From: Corynebacterium aurimucosum
GTDB lineage: Bacteria > Actinomycetota > Actinomycetes > Mycobacteriales > Mycobacteriaceae
Length of the DNA: 64,000 nucleotides
Reading direction: 5' to 3'
Assembly (NCBI RefSeq): GCF_030408555.1
Contig: NZ_CP047048.1
Location: 1,178,001 to 1,242,000, forward strand
This document shows positions 36,811-48,121 of the stretch, piece by piece (position 1 is the stretch's first letter; every line of letters begins with the position of its first letter). Below the pieces are notes generated by a model. It was not told the origin of the DNA, searched no databases, and saw nothing but the letters and a program-made list of their open reading frames with translations. Position numbers and translations under genes: made by a program.

Positions 36811-37166
36811 GCGTCCTCCCCAGCTGCGTAGCACCCGGGAAGCGAGCAGGCGGGATCGATGCACGGGGCGTCTTCGTCTACTGCCAAGGTGGCATCGACC
36901 AATGTAGTCAGCGCCTGTGCCAGGTGCGGATCGGCGATCTCGTATTGCGTCCGACGCCCCTCGGGCTCGGAGACGACAATCCCACAATCGCGCAAGCATG
37001 CGAGGTGATTGGACACATTCGAGCGTGTCAGGTCCAGATCTCGGGACAGTTCCGCCGGGTAAGCGGGGTGGTCGAGCAGAGTCAAGATGTTCCGGGATCG
37101 AGTGGGGTCGGCCAGCGCACGACCCAGGCGGTTCATCACGTCGAGACGCGAAGCAATAGTCAGCAT
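36807..37166 (-). CDS. cmtR: Cadmium/lead-sensing ArsR-family repressor
   Basis: A 119-residue winged-helix repressor close to mycobacterial CmtR: RLGRALADPTRSRNILTLL, LTRSNVSNHLACLRDCGIV. Cys57, Cys61 and Cys102 occupy the positions of the CmtR metal ligands, and extra cysteines lie at 107 and 112. Cadmium or lead binding should release it from its operator, which overlaps the promoter just upstream. Leaderless start at ATG 37166. Confidence 0.92.
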   Translation of the reverse strand: MLTIASRLDVMNRLGRALADPTRSRNILTLLDHPAYPAELSRDLDLTRSNVSNHLACLRDCGIVVSEPEGRRTQYEIADPHLAQALTTLVDATLAVDEDAPCIDPACSLPGCYAAGEDA

Positions 37167-37173
37167 GCGCTGA

Positions 37174-37201
37174 ACTATACAGCGTTCGCTGAACTAGTCA
37201 A
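37174..37201 (-). promoter_or_regulatory. Promoter and operator of cmtR-cadD
   Basis: On the minus strand TTGACT (37196-37201) and TATAGT (37174-37179) are separated by 16 bases, and the -10 lies 7 bases before ATG. The nonamer AGTTCAGCG occurs twice (in the spacer and running from the -10), with an inner CAGCG-AA-CGCTG palindrome, fitting an ArsR-family operator. Confidence 0.75.
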
Positions 37202-37605
37202 GTTCCGGATAGCGATGCAGCTGTGTGCGCTGCTCAAGAGGCAGTGGAAGTAGCCGAGATGGCAGAGATTCCGGCAAAGTTGCGAAAGCAGCGTCGCCAG
37301 CTCGAGATTCAAGTTGCGCACGAGCCTGGCGTAGTTCGCGAGATCCGTTTTGAGGGCCCAAGCAATGACCCGAACGGGACAAAACTCGATGGCCTCATCG
37401 TCTTGAACTGGGAAGGCTCGAACAATCTTATCTACCTCATCCGCAGCCTTGACTCGATTCCCGTTTGCAGCGGGGACACTTCAGGGTCGGACGACGGTTC
37501 GCGCCGCCAGCACGCTTCTGAAGGGTGGCAATTACGGTGGGGGCGACGCCATGGATGTGGACCGTGCGGGGAGCGGGAGCAGTCATACCGTCAGTGTACG
37601 GGGAC
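37202..37605. other. Region without a supported gene
   Basis: About 400 bases between cmtR and the small membrane gene. The plus-strand frame from 37262 (MAEIPAKLRKQRRQLEIQV) and a minus-strand 49-codon frame at 37437-37586 (with LKCPRCKRESSQ) each look partly protein-like, but neither has a convincing start, length or partner. Degenerate remnants of lost genes are the best guess. Confidence 0.4.
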
Positions 37606-37869
37606 TTAGATTGTGTTTGCGGGCTTCGAGGTCATAGCCCGCCAAGCCACCGCGCCGGCGTACACAGCACATGCGGCGACGAGGCCATACCACCAGAAGA
37701 AGTGGAGGCCGTCATACCAGCGCAGGGAATTTCCGATAAACACTAGGACGAGGGCCGTAATCGCTACGGAAATAGCGCGATAGACCGTCTTTCCTGGGGT
37801 GGTGAAGGCCTTCCATGCCGACTGAAGGAGAGATGCAATGATAATGATCATGCTGATGGTGAGGAACAC
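37606..37869 (-). CDS. Small membrane protein in the serine hydrolase operon
   Basis: An 87-residue protein with three hydrophobic helices, including GLHFFWWYGLVAACAVYAGAVAWRA. It starts at GTG 37869, 9 bases after the hydrolase stop, with AAGGAGA between; translation is probably coupled. Its paralogue is at 35511-35765. No family is recognised. The conserved pairing with the hydrolase suggests a helper or immunity-like membrane role, which is inference. Confidence 0.75.
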   Translation of the reverse strand: MFLTISMIIIIASLLQSAWKAFTTPGKTVYRAISVAITALVLVFIGNSLRWYDGLHFFWWYGLVAACAVYAGAVAWRAMTSKPANTI

Positions 37870-37878
37870 GGTATCTCC

Positions 37879-38877
37879 TTAGGATGCGAGCTCGTCGAAA
37901 AGAGCTTGGGCCAGGTTTTCGGTGCCGGCGAGGGAATCGTTGTTGGCGAAAGTAGCGCGTTTGGTGGCCGGATCGATGATAAGCATCGTGGAATAGCCGT
38001 AGGTGCCGCCGTTGTGCCAGTACCCAGCTTTATCCTCGCTGGGAGGCTGCCAGCCATAGGCGATATCGCCATTGTCCATGAACCACTCGGCGAACTTGGC
38101 CATGTCACTTGCCGTGGAGCGGATAGCGCCCGCGGGCGCAGAGCCATCCATCTCCCACGGCTCAGCGTGGCGGCCGGTGGGGGTGAGGCCGCGTGGGGCG
38201 TCGTCAGGCACTGAGCCTGGCGTCATGAGGTAGGTTTCCGTCATACCGGCTGGCTCGAAGATGCGTTCTTTGAGCATCTGCTCATAAGGCTGCCCGGCAA
38301 CGGTCTCGAGCATGTGGCCTAGGAGCCCATAGCCAAGATTGGAATAGGATTCTTCGCCGCGGCCCTTTAGCTCGGCCTTCGTGGCGGCGGCCATGATGTC
38401 CTCTACGGTCTCGCCTTCATAGGGGTTCGAACCGGTGACACCTAAGGCGAGACTGCTGAGGAGGCTCGCGCTCGCCAGTCGTGGTAGGCCAGAGGTGTGG
38501 TCGAGCAGTTCCCGCACGGTGGCGTCAGCGACTGGTGCATTGCCGACATCGAGGACCTCGCCCACAGTGGTGTCAGGTTTCAACTTTCCTTCTTCGACGA
38601 GCTGGTGGGTCAGTTCGCCGGTGAACATCTTGGTCACGGAGCCGATTTCGACCTCTGTGTGCTCGTCGCTGCCCAGCCCCGCGAAGGTGGCCTTGCCGTC
38701 CTTGAGAGTGAAGGCGGTGAGATTGTGGAAGCCGGGCTCGGAGTGCTCTTCCAACTGAGCAGCTAAGGTTTCGTCGCCAGTCTTGTCTTTCGCCAGAGCA
38801 ATTCTTTGCGGCCCCGTGATGAGCAGGACGGTTGCAACGGCAATGGCAGCGATGACGGCTAGGGAAATTCTACGCAT
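37879..38877 (-). CDS. Secreted serine hydrolase, class C beta-lactamase family
   Basis: A 332-residue protein. Residues about 1-29 form a signal peptide or anchor. The serine-hydrolase motifs are Ser80-Val-Thr-Lys83 (IGSVTKMF), Tyr178-Ser-Asn180 (YSNLGYG) and His288-Asn-Gly290 (WHNGGTYG), as in AmpC/EstB-type penicillin-binding proteins and esterases. HNG instead of KTG favours esterase or D-amino-peptidase-like activity over true beta-lactamase. ATG 38877 overlaps the stop of the upstream regulator gene (TAATG), so the two form an operon with the small membrane protein. Confidence 0.87.
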   Translation of the reverse strand: MRRISLAVIAAIAVATVLLITGPQRIALAKDKTGDETLAAQLEEHSEPGFHNLTAFTLKDGKATFAGLGSDEHTEVEIGSVTKMFTGELTHQLVEEGKLKPDTTVGEVLDVGNAPVADATVRELLDHTSGLPRLASASLLSSLALGVTGSNPYEGETVEDIMAAATKAELKGRGEESYSNLGYGLLGHMLETVAGQPYEQMLKERIFEPAGMTETYLMTPGSVPDDAPRGLTPTGRHAEPWEMDGSAPAGAIRSTASDMAKFAEWFMDNGDIAYGWQPPSEDKAGYWHNGGTYGYSTMLIIDPATKRATFANNDSLAGTENLAQALFDELAS

Positions 38878-39389
38878 TAGTGATCCTCGCTTGCCGTGAT
38901 GATGGTCAGCAGGGGGATAACTCGGGCGGGGCGGATGGCATATTCGCCACCGGACTTTGTGGTCCAACTGGCATGGGTCAGTGCGCTCAAGTGGTGATAG
39001 GCGGTGCCTGTGGAGGAGACGATGCCCTCTTCGACGAGCTCAGCGGCTGTCGCGGGCGCGGCGAGGAGGCGGCGCAGGATTTCACCGCGGACCGGATGTG
39101 CGAGCGCGGATAGGCGCTCGAGGTTTTCTGTCCAGTCCTCGTCGGTGATGAAGTTGGTGGGGCGCTGCCATTGATAGGCATAGGTGCGCTTGCCGACGTT
39201 TATGTTGCCGCCAAAGATGACGGAGCCGTCGGGAAGCTGCTCGTTGGGTGCGAGGGCGTCGACCAGCCAGTAGGCCGAGCTTTCTCCAGTGGCGGATGCG
39301 GGGTCGGCGTCAGTGGGTGTGGTGCGCCCCTCAAGCGCGGCGACGCGCGTTTCAAGTTCGGCGAGGCGTGCTTCGACTGTCGTTTCCAT
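38877..39389 (-). CDS. ArsR-like winged-helix transcriptional regulator
   Basis: A 170-residue protein. An N-terminal helix (ARLAELETRVAALEG) may form a coiled coil. Residues about 95-150 are a helix-turn-helix of the ArsR type: LSALAHPVRGEILRRLL, AAELVEEGIVSSTGTAYHHLSAL. No metal-site cysteines are present. It overlaps the hydrolase start by one base and probably controls the operon through the palindrome just upstream of its own ATG. Confidence 0.8.
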   Translation of the reverse strand: METTVEARLAELETRVAALEGRTTPTDADPASATGESSAYWLVDALAPNEQLPDGSVIFGGNINVGKRTYAYQWQRPTNFITDEDWTENLERLSALAHPVRGEILRRLLAAPATAAELVEEGIVSSTGTAYHHLSALTHASWTTKSGGEYAIRPARVIPLLTIITASEDH

Positions 39390-39390
39390 G

Positions 39391-39418
39391 TTTTCTAGAA
39401 TTCCAGAACTCTAGAAAA
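39391..39418. promoter_or_regulatory. Palindromic site upstream of the regulator gene
   Basis: TTTTCTAGA (39391-39399) and TCTAGAAAA (39410-39418) are perfect inverted arms with a 10-base spacer. They begin one base upstream of the regulator's ATG. Likely autoregulatory operator. Confidence 0.6.
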
Positions 39419-39435
39419 CTGGCAAGGGGGCAGGC

Positions 39436-40107
39436 TTAAGAAATCATCGGCCATGCGGTGGAGACATCGGAGGCATCGCGCCCGCGGCCTTCCAGATACT
39501 TCTTGAAGGATTCGCGGTCCTTGTACCACTCCACGGCCTGGTACTCCATGAGCTCGTTGGTATCCATCTGTGCTAGCTCGGGGAAGTGCTGGCGCACCTG
39601 CTTCCAGGCCACGCGGGCGGCCGCGAGGGCGTCAGCAGTCGCCTCATGCGCGTTGCTCAACTCCACGCCGTAATGGGCGGAGACCTCCTCCAAGGTGCGC
39701 TTGCCCTTGCGCCACTTATCCTTAACGCGGTCGATGACGAAAGGATCGAACACTGGACCGTCGACCGTGAAGTCCCCGGTCAGTGCGCGCAGTACGGAGA
39801 GATCATAGGCGGCGTTGTAGACAATGAGCGTAAGCCCTTCATCCCAGGCCCGATAGATGGAATCGACCGTTTCCTTGAGTACCTCCTCGTGCGGGCGACC
39901 CTCCGCGCGGGCCTTCTCGGTAGTGATGCCGTGGATCTTGGCGGCTTCCTCGGGGATTTCCACGCCGGGGTCAGCGAGCATTTCCCGCTTATCCACTTCG
40001 CGCCCGTCGATACGCACCAGGGCAGAGGTGACGATGCGGGCTTCTTTGGGCTTTACGGAGGTGGTTTCGAGGTCGAAGGAGAGCATGCGGGTGGCGTCGA
40101 AGTTCAT
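39436..40107 (-). CDS. DnaQ-like 3'-5' exonuclease
   Basis: A 223-residue DEDDh exonuclease: Exo I SFDLETTSV, Exo II NAAYDLSVL and Exo III HEATADALAA. It resembles the stand-alone DNA polymerase III epsilon-like proteins of corynebacteria. ATG 40107 gives MNFDATRMLSFDLE; the longer frame lacks family character. It is divergent from ligA across a 127-base region. Confidence 0.87.
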   Translation of the reverse strand: MNFDATRMLSFDLETTSVKPKEARIVTSALVRIDGREVDKREMLADPGVEIPEEAAKIHGITTEKARAEGRPHEEVLKETVDSIYRAWDEGLTLIVYNAAYDLSVLRALTGDFTVDGPVFDPFVIDRVKDKWRKGKRTLEEVSAHYGVELSNAHEATADALAAARVAWKQVRQHFPELAQMDTNELMEYQAVEWYKDRESFKKYLEGRGRDASDVSTAWPMIS

Positions 40108-40152
40108 GGACAACACTCTAGCGCCCGGCTCGGACATGCACTGTGGAAGTAC

Positions 40153-40185
40153 TGCAGAATGACGGACGAACCTTTGCAGAATGAC
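40153..40185. repeat. Two 11-bp direct repeats between exonuclease and ligA
   Basis: TGCAGAATGAC occurs at 40153-40163 and 40175-40185, a 22-base period (about two helix turns), in the shared promoter region of two DNA-metabolism genes. Confidence 0.5.
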
Positions 40186-40220
40186 CATCCGCAGGTCACA
40201 GGCATGTCCGGCAGTCCCGC

Positions 40221-40226
40221 TACACT
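40221..40226 (+). promoter_or_regulatory. -10 element of ligA (leaderless)
   Basis: TACACT ends 8 bases before GTG 40235, so transcription should start at or next to the start codon. Confidence 0.65.
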
Positions 40227-40231
40227 AGTGA

Positions 40232-43022
<2,791 letters not shown>

Positions 43023-43026
<4 letters not shown>

Positions 43027-43781
43027 AGATTGCGGCTTTGGACATGGATGGCACTGTTTACGTCAACGAAGACATAACTGAGGCCGTAAAGGAAGCCATC
43101 GCCGCATGGCGGGCTGCTGGCAACCTCGCTATCTCTGCGACGGGCAAGTCCATTGCCAACGCCCGGAACACACTCGAGCCATTCGGGGTGGAGTTGGATT
43201 ACCACGTGCTCTACAACGGCACCGTCATCACGGATGGTGACTACTCCATCCTCCACGAGGAACACCTGCCCAGCGATACCGTGCAGGCCATCATCGACCG
43301 TTTCACTGGGCTGCCATTAAATATCTACCTGACGGGCTTGACTGGGGCTGACCAAGTGGCGTGGGACGGCCTGGCTGGCCGTGAATCTTCGATGGTGGCG
43401 AATACGGAAGTGGTGGATCCGGGGGACGTCGCCAAGCGCAGCACCGTTCTCATGTCCCTGTGGATTCCGGGCGACGCCGAGCTACGCCGCGAAGTCGACG
43501 AGTGGGTGCGTGCGAATTGCGATGTTGAGTCCTCGTTCAACTGCGACTTCTACGACATCATGCCACCCGGACACAACAAGGGCGAGGGCTTGACACGACT
43601 GCTTGGTCACCTCGGCCACGAAGAGGCTGAACTCTACACCTTCGGCGATAGCTTCAACGATCTCTCGATGCATTCCATCGCCACCGAGTCCTTCACGTTC
43701 CCGGGAACACACATCACCGACGAGGTAGACCACGTGGTTCCTGACGTCGCCGCGGGCCTCAGCATATTGCTCGACCGCTAG
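43023..43781 (+). CDS. HAD-family (Cof-type) phosphatase, copy 2
   Basis: A 252-residue paralogue of the preceding gene, with the same motifs: LDMDGTVYVN, ATGK, HNKGEGLTRLL and TFGDSFNDLSM. Sequences such as EAIAAWRAAGNLAISATGKS and ARNTLEPFGVELDYH line up closely with copy 1, showing tandem duplication. ATG 43023 overlaps the upstream stop. Motif IV has GDSFND where copy 1 has GDGHND, so substrates may differ. Confidence 0.88.
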
Positions 43782-43787
43782 GTCGAA

Positions 43788-44447
43788 CTAGGTGAGGAAG
43801 GCGCCCAGGATGGCGCCCAAGTCACCCAGGTGCTCGACCTCGGAAGCGAGATAATCGGGCCCGCCAACGCGGCCCATCACCACGACATAGTTCGTGCCTA
43901 CGAGGGGAGCGGCCGCCAGTGCGGATTCGATGAGGGTCCACGATTCCGGGATCCACGTGTCCTTCTCCGGATTGAGCACGCGGGCGGAGGTGATGTTGAG
44001 GTCGGTGGGGATCGAGCCGTCGTCGGCAGGTGCGGCGTCAGAGGCGGCAATGCGGCTGATCTTCTCATCGTTCGCAATGACGATGGCCCAATTGGAGGTC
44101 AGTGCCTTGGGAATTGCCGCGCAGACTTCCTTCATCGCGGCGGTTACGTTGCGCTGCGAGGCAACCTTCGCCAGTACATGGATCTGCCCGCGGCGGTCAA
44201 CGCGGCCGCTGAACGGACGGATGGAATCAATTTCTACGCCTTCCACGGCCTGGGCTGCCGTGATGATCTCATCTGCCATGGTGGACTGGGGGAGATCGAG
44301 CACGATGTCATCCATGACCGTCCCGTCAGGGAAGTTTTCTACGATGTCGACGGAGCGAATATCGGCCTCGATGTTGCCCATCGCGTTGGCGAGGAGGCCA
44401 AGGCTGCCGGGAGTGTCAGGGAGGAGGACACGGACGAGGTACGACAT
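43788..44447 (-). CDS. ACT-domain protein
   Basis: A 219-residue protein with an N-terminal ACT domain (YLVRVLLPDTPGSLGLLANAMGNIEADIRSVDIVE, GLLANA-type). The remainder resembles a GAF-like or nucleotide-sensing domain without catalytic signs. ACT domains bind amino acids, so a regulatory role is likely. It is convergent with the HAD pair (6-base gap) and divergent from gatC. The gene next to gatC is usual in corynebacteria. Confidence 0.8.
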   Translation of the reverse strand: MSYLVRVLLPDTPGSLGLLANAMGNIEADIRSVDIVENFPDGTVMDDIVLDLPQSTMADEIITAAQAVEGVEIDSIRPFSGRVDRRGQIHVLAKVASQRNVTAAMKEVCAAIPKALTSNWAIVIANDEKISRIAASDAAPADDGSIPTDLNITSARVLNPEKDTWIPESWTLIESALAAAPLVGTNYVVVMGRVGGPDYLASEVEHLGDLGAILGAFLT

Positions 44448-44654
44448 ATCGTTCTTTCTGGGGAAGATGACTAGGTAGGGAATTCTTGATATGAAAAGTT
44501 TATAGAACTTGATCGATGGTACCCAACGTATCGAATACTATTCAATAGCTCGTGTTGCGTTTAGGGGAGGAGCGGTGGTGGCGTGGCATCAGCCGTGCAG
44601 TACCATGGGTGCTTAGCTATCAACCGTCTCAATGAATAAAAGGATGGAGTTCGC

Positions 44655-44957
44655 GTGTCTGATATTTCGCGTGACGAGGTCGCGCACTTGGCAAAGCTGT
44701 CGCGATTGGCCCTGAGCGAGGAAGAACTGAAACAGTTCGCCGCGCAGATCGACGAAATCGTGGATTCCGTGTCCGCGGTTGGCAAGGTCGAGGCTGAAGG
44801 TGTGGAGCCGATGTCGCACCCGCACTCCGTTAACGCCCCCATGCGTGAGGACGTTGTCGTGCGAACCCTCACTGCTGAGCAGGCCTTGGACCAGGCCCCC
44901 GCAGCTGATGAAGATCGCTTCATGGTTCCGCAGATTCTGGGTGGAGGAGACGAATAA
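44655..44957 (+). CDS. gatC: Glu-tRNA(Gln)/Asp-tRNA(Asn) amidotransferase subunit C
   Basis: A 100-residue chaperone-like subunit that wraps GatA and Gat[22 protein letters not shown] and the ending [15 protein letters not shown] are typical. GTG 44655 follows AAAGGATGGAG. gatA starts 2 bases after its stop. TACCAT at about 44601-44606 is a possible -10 element. Confidence 0.95.
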   Translation: MSDISRDEVAHLAKLSRLALSEEELKQFAAQIDEIVDSVSAVGKVEAEGVEPMSHPHSVNAPMREDVVVRTLTAEQALDQAPAADEDRFMVPQILGGGDE

Positions 44958-44959
44958 GA

Positions 44960-46444
44960 ATGGCACAATTCATTGCGCCCACCGAGGGCATTACCGCGCT
45001 GACCGCCGCCGAGCTGGCTGAGAAGATTCACTCTCGCGAGCTCACCTCCCGCGAAGTTACTCAGGCCTTCCTGGACCGCATCGCGGAGACCAACGGCGAA
45101 CTCAACGCCTTCCTGCATGTTGGTGCTGAGGAAGCACTGGCGGCTGCCGACGCCGTCGATAAGTCCCTCGACGCTGGCGAAGCGCCCGCTTCCGCGTTGG
45201 CCGGTGTGCCGCTAGCCCTCAAGGATCTGCTGGTGACTACCGACGCCCCCACGACCGCCGCCTCCAAGATGCTGGAGGGTTGGGTGTCACCTTATGACGC
45301 TACGCTGGTGACCAAGCTGCGCGAGGCCGGCATTCCGATCTTGGGTAAGACGAACCTCGATGAGTTTGCGATGGGCTCCTCTAACGAGAATTCTGCCTAC
45401 GGTCCGGCTCACAATCCGTATGACACCGAGCGCACCCCGGGTGGTTCCGGTGGTGGTACCGCTGCGGCTCTTGCCTCCGGTCAAGCCCCGCTGGGTATCG
45501 GTACTGACACCGGCGGCTCCATTCGCCAGCCTGCCGCTTTGACCAACACCGTGGGCGTGAAGCCGACGTACGGCACCGTTTCTCGCTATGGCCTCATCGC
45601 TGCTGCAAGCTCTTTGGACCAGGCAGGCCCGACCGCGCGCACGGTCCTAGATACCGCGTTGCTGCACGAAATCATTGCCGGCCACGACTCCTTCGACGCC
45701 ACCTCAGTGGATAAGCCGGTCGCGCCGGTAGTCGCGGCCGCCAAGGAAGGCGCCAATGGAGATCTTTCCGGCGTCAAGGTCGGCCTGATCAAGCAATTCG
45801 AGCGCGACGGCTGGCAGCCGGGCGTGATGGAGGCCTACCACGCCGCGGTTGAGCAGCTGAAGTCTCAGGGCGCAGAGATCGTCGAGGTTGACTGCCCGCA
45901 CTTCGACGATGCTCTCGCGGCGTACTACCTCATCATGCCGTGTGAGGTCTCCTCCAACCTGGCCCGCTTCGACGGCATGCGCTACGGTCTGCGTGTCGGC
46001 GATGATGGAACCCACTCTGCGGAAGAGGTTATGTCCCTGTCCCGCGCGGCTGGTTTCGGCCCCGAGGTTAAACGCCGCATCATGCTGGGTACCTACGCGC
46101 TGTCCGTCGGCTACTACGACGCCTACTATTTGCAGGCACAGCGCGTGCGTACCCTCATCGCCCAGGACTTTGAGCGTGCTTTCGAGCAGGTCGATGTCCT
46201 CGTATCCCCGACCACCCCGACCACGGCCTTCAAGCTGGGGGAGAAGGTTGAGGATCCGATGGAGATGTACAACTTTGACCTGTGCACCCTGCCGCTGAAC
46301 CTCGCTGGCGTGTGTGGCATGTCTGTCCCTTCCGGCATGGCATCCGACACCAACTTGCCGACCGGCCTGCAGATCATGGCCCCCGCATTCCAGGACGACC
46401 GCCTGTACAAGGTCGGCGCCGCCTACGAGGCAGGACGCAAGTAG
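44960..46444 (+). CDS. gatA: Glu-tRNA(Gln)/Asp-tRNA(Asn) amidotransferase subunit A
   Basis: A 494-residue amidase that releases ammonia from glutamine. The Ser-cisSer-Lys site is visible as [23 protein letters not shown] and [11 protein letters not shown]. It forms the complex with GatC (upstream) and GatB, which is encoded 6 kb downstream rather than in this operon. Confidence 0.96.
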   Translation: MAQFIAPTEGITALTAAELAEKIHSRELTSREVTQAFLDRIAETNGELNAFLHVGAEEALAAADAVDKSLDAGEAPASALAGVPLALKDLLVTTDAPTTAASKMLEGWVSPYDATLVTKLREAGIPILGKTNLDEFAMGSSNENSAYGPAHNPYDTERTPGGSGGGTAAALASGQAPLGIGTDTGGSIRQPAALTNTVGVKPTYGTVSRYGLIAAASSLDQAGPTARTVLDTALLHEIIAGHDSFDATSVDKPVAPVVAAAKEGANGDLSGVKVGLIKQFERDGWQPGVMEAYHAAVEQLKSQGAEIVEVDCPHFDDALAAYYLIMPCEVSSNLARFDGMRYGLRVGDDGTHSAEEVMSLSRAAGFGPEVKRRIMLGTYALSVGYYDAYYLQAQRVRTLIAQDFERAFEQVDVLVSPTTPTTAFKLGEKVEDPMEMYNFDLCTLPLNLAGVCGMSVPSGMASDTNLPTGLQIMAPAFQDDRLYKVGAAYEAGRK

Positions 46445-46468
46445 CCCGCAGAACCGTATTCGGTAGTA

Positions 46469-46514
46469 AATCTGAGCCGGTGACTTTTCACGGAAACGTG
46501 GGAGGCCACCGGCC
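46469..46514 (+). terminator. Hairpin after gatA
   Basis: GCCGGTG and CACCGGC enclose a smaller CACG-GAAA-CGTG hairpin. TCGTCGTTTTATT follows shortly. It probably ends the gatCA transcript. Confidence 0.5.
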
Positions 46515-46516
46515 CT

Positions 46517-46602
46517 CGTCGTTTTATTCGACGGTGGTTGTGTTCCTGGTTTCTTGGGTTCTTTCCTATCTGTTGGTGTGGTGTCGTCGTTTTATTCGAC
46601 GG
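46517..46602. repeat. Two 18-bp hairpin repeats next to the HNH gene
   Basis: CGTCGTTTTATTCGACGG occurs at 46517-46534 and 46585-46602. Each copy is itself a CGTCG/CGACG hairpin with a 7-base loop. The second ends 6 bases past the stop of the minus-strand HNH gene. They could be terminators or marks of a mobile element. Confidence 0.7.
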
Positions 46603-46608
46603 CGGGGT

Positions 46609-47880
46609 TTAGAAGGGGATGTCGTCGGTGCTGGCATCTGTGTCGGTGGTGTCCGCGTCCTCGGCTTGGGCTTGGGCTTGTTGTTGTGCGTAGTCGTCGA
46701 GTTCTTGTTTTAAATGTTGGGCTTCCTCGCGGATGCGTTTCCTGGTGGCGGTGATGTGTTGGGCGACTGTTTGTGCCCAGCGTTTCTGTTTTGGTGCTAG
46801 CGGCCCGTCGGCTTCGGTAATAGTCCAGGTGCCGTCTTCATATAGCCAGATGACATCCCCGCTGTAGGGGTCGAGCAGGTATTTGAGGGTGCCATCGGTT
46901 TTCATGTTGTGATGGCTTTGGCATAAACACGCTAGGTTCTTCGGGTGGGTTGGCCCGCCTTCAGCCCAGTTGTGTCGGTGATCCAACTGGCTGAGAAAAG
47001 CAGGCTCGCCGCATCCGCCGACCCGGCAGGTACCGTCGCGGCCTTCGACAAGTTTGCGCATAATCAGGCCGGGTTGGTAGCCGTCGGCTTCGGCGACCTC
47101 ACCGGTTAAATCTCGCACCTTGTCATGTGGCATGGGCTCAGCCCGCCAGCCGAAGCCTTCAATAAAGGTCGGTGCATCCTCAATATCGCAGGCCTGGTAG
47201 GTGTGGAGCACCACCGTAGCTGGTGGCTGTATTTCACCGGAAAGCAGTTTGATGACTGCCTCAGGGACAGTGATGTCTTCCTTGGTTGCGGTCTGGTGGA
47301 TGAAAGCATCAAGTTTCATGCCGGTGTCTTCCCCAACCTGCAGTTCCAACCAGGCAGAGGTACCGTTAGAGGAAAACCGGTAGCTATCTTTAGGGCGGGT
47401 ATCCCGATAGGCAATGGAATCATCCAGTGTTTTACATATATCGCGGACTTTGCGCCTGATTTGACTACGTGTAGGAAAGGCTTGGTTCGGCTTAGAAGGG
47501 GTAAAGAAGTCAGCCAGGAGGGTGTCGATGAACTCTAGGGTTTCATCAGTCAAGGCTGTGAGTGCTGACATGGGTTGATCGATAGCAATGAGGGATTCAA
47601 TATCCAGCAGGCAGTGGGTGTCTTGTATGGCTTTGACTTTCGGCAGGCTATCTAGGCGGTGGATGGCACGCAGGCCGGATTTGATGTGGCCTTCCGGCAG
47701 TGACCAGGCAGCCACTAGGGATAGTGCGGTGGTGTTGATATCGGCGTGCAGGCTGGGCATGGCCCCGACCCAGGTTTTATAGGTGGCTCTCCGGGCTTGA
47801 GCACGGGCCATCGCGTGTGGGTTATTAGGGTTGGTGGTGGAAAAGAAAAAGGTAGGCGGGCGTGTAGCAGTAGTGGTCAT
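46609..47880 (-). CDS. HNH endonuclease with DUF222/13E12-type domain
   Basis: A 423-residue protein. A long helical N-terminal region of the actinobacterial 13E12/DUF222 type is followed near residue 300 by an HNH nuclease with CRVGGCGEPAFLSQLDHRHNWAEGG and LACLCQSHHNMKT, including two zinc-type cysteine pairs. The tail is Gln/Asp-rich. Genes of this family occur in many copies in actinobacteria and behave like mobile or selfish elements. ATG 47880 follows GGGGGAGACC. Lower GC and its place between core genes gatA and pfkA suggest insertion. Confidence 0.87.
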   Translation of the reverse strand: MTTTATRPPTFFFSTTNPNNPHAMARAQARRATYKTWVGAMPSLHADINTTALSLVAAWSLPEGHIKSGLRAIHRLDSLPKVKAIQDTHCLLDIESLIAIDQPMSALTALTDETLEFIDTLLADFFTPSKPNQAFPTRSQIRRKVRDICKTLDDSIAYRDTRPKDSYRFSSNGTSAWLELQVGEDTGMKLDAFIHQTATKEDITVPEAVIKLLSGEIQPPATVVLHTYQACDIEDAPTFIEGFGWRAEPMPHDKVRDLTGEVAEADGYQPGLIMRKLVEGRDGTCRVGGCGEPAFLSQLDHRHNWAEGGPTHPKNLACLCQSHHNMKTDGTLKYLLDPYSGDVIWLYEDGTWTITEADGPLAPKQKRWAQTVAQHITATRKRIREEAQHLKQELDDYAQQQAQAQAEDADTTDTDASTDDIPF

Positions 47881-48065
47881 GGTCTCCCCCGAGATAAACA
47901 TGTATTAGAAGAAGTGTTCTAGCCATGATTCTAGCGGCCACCGCCCCACATAGCCATAGTTAGCGCTAAATTCATGTCAAGTCGTTACTATAAACGGGGG
48001 TAGCGGCTGAGCATTTCGCCTAGATATTCGATACTTAACGGATGTGGGTGGCGGCGCTTTTGTGA

Positions 48066-48111
48066 AACGTGAAACGCCCCTCCGGCCGTCAAGGGCAGCG
48101 CGAAGGGGCGT
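48066..48111 (-). terminator. Terminator after the small membrane gene (minus strand)
   Basis: ACGCCCCT (48104-48111 as read on the minus strand) pairs with AGGGGCGT (48074-48081) and runs into TTTCACGTTT. It lies just past the stop of the 107-residue membrane protein gene. Confidence 0.65.
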
Positions 48112-48121
48112 GGGTGGGGGT

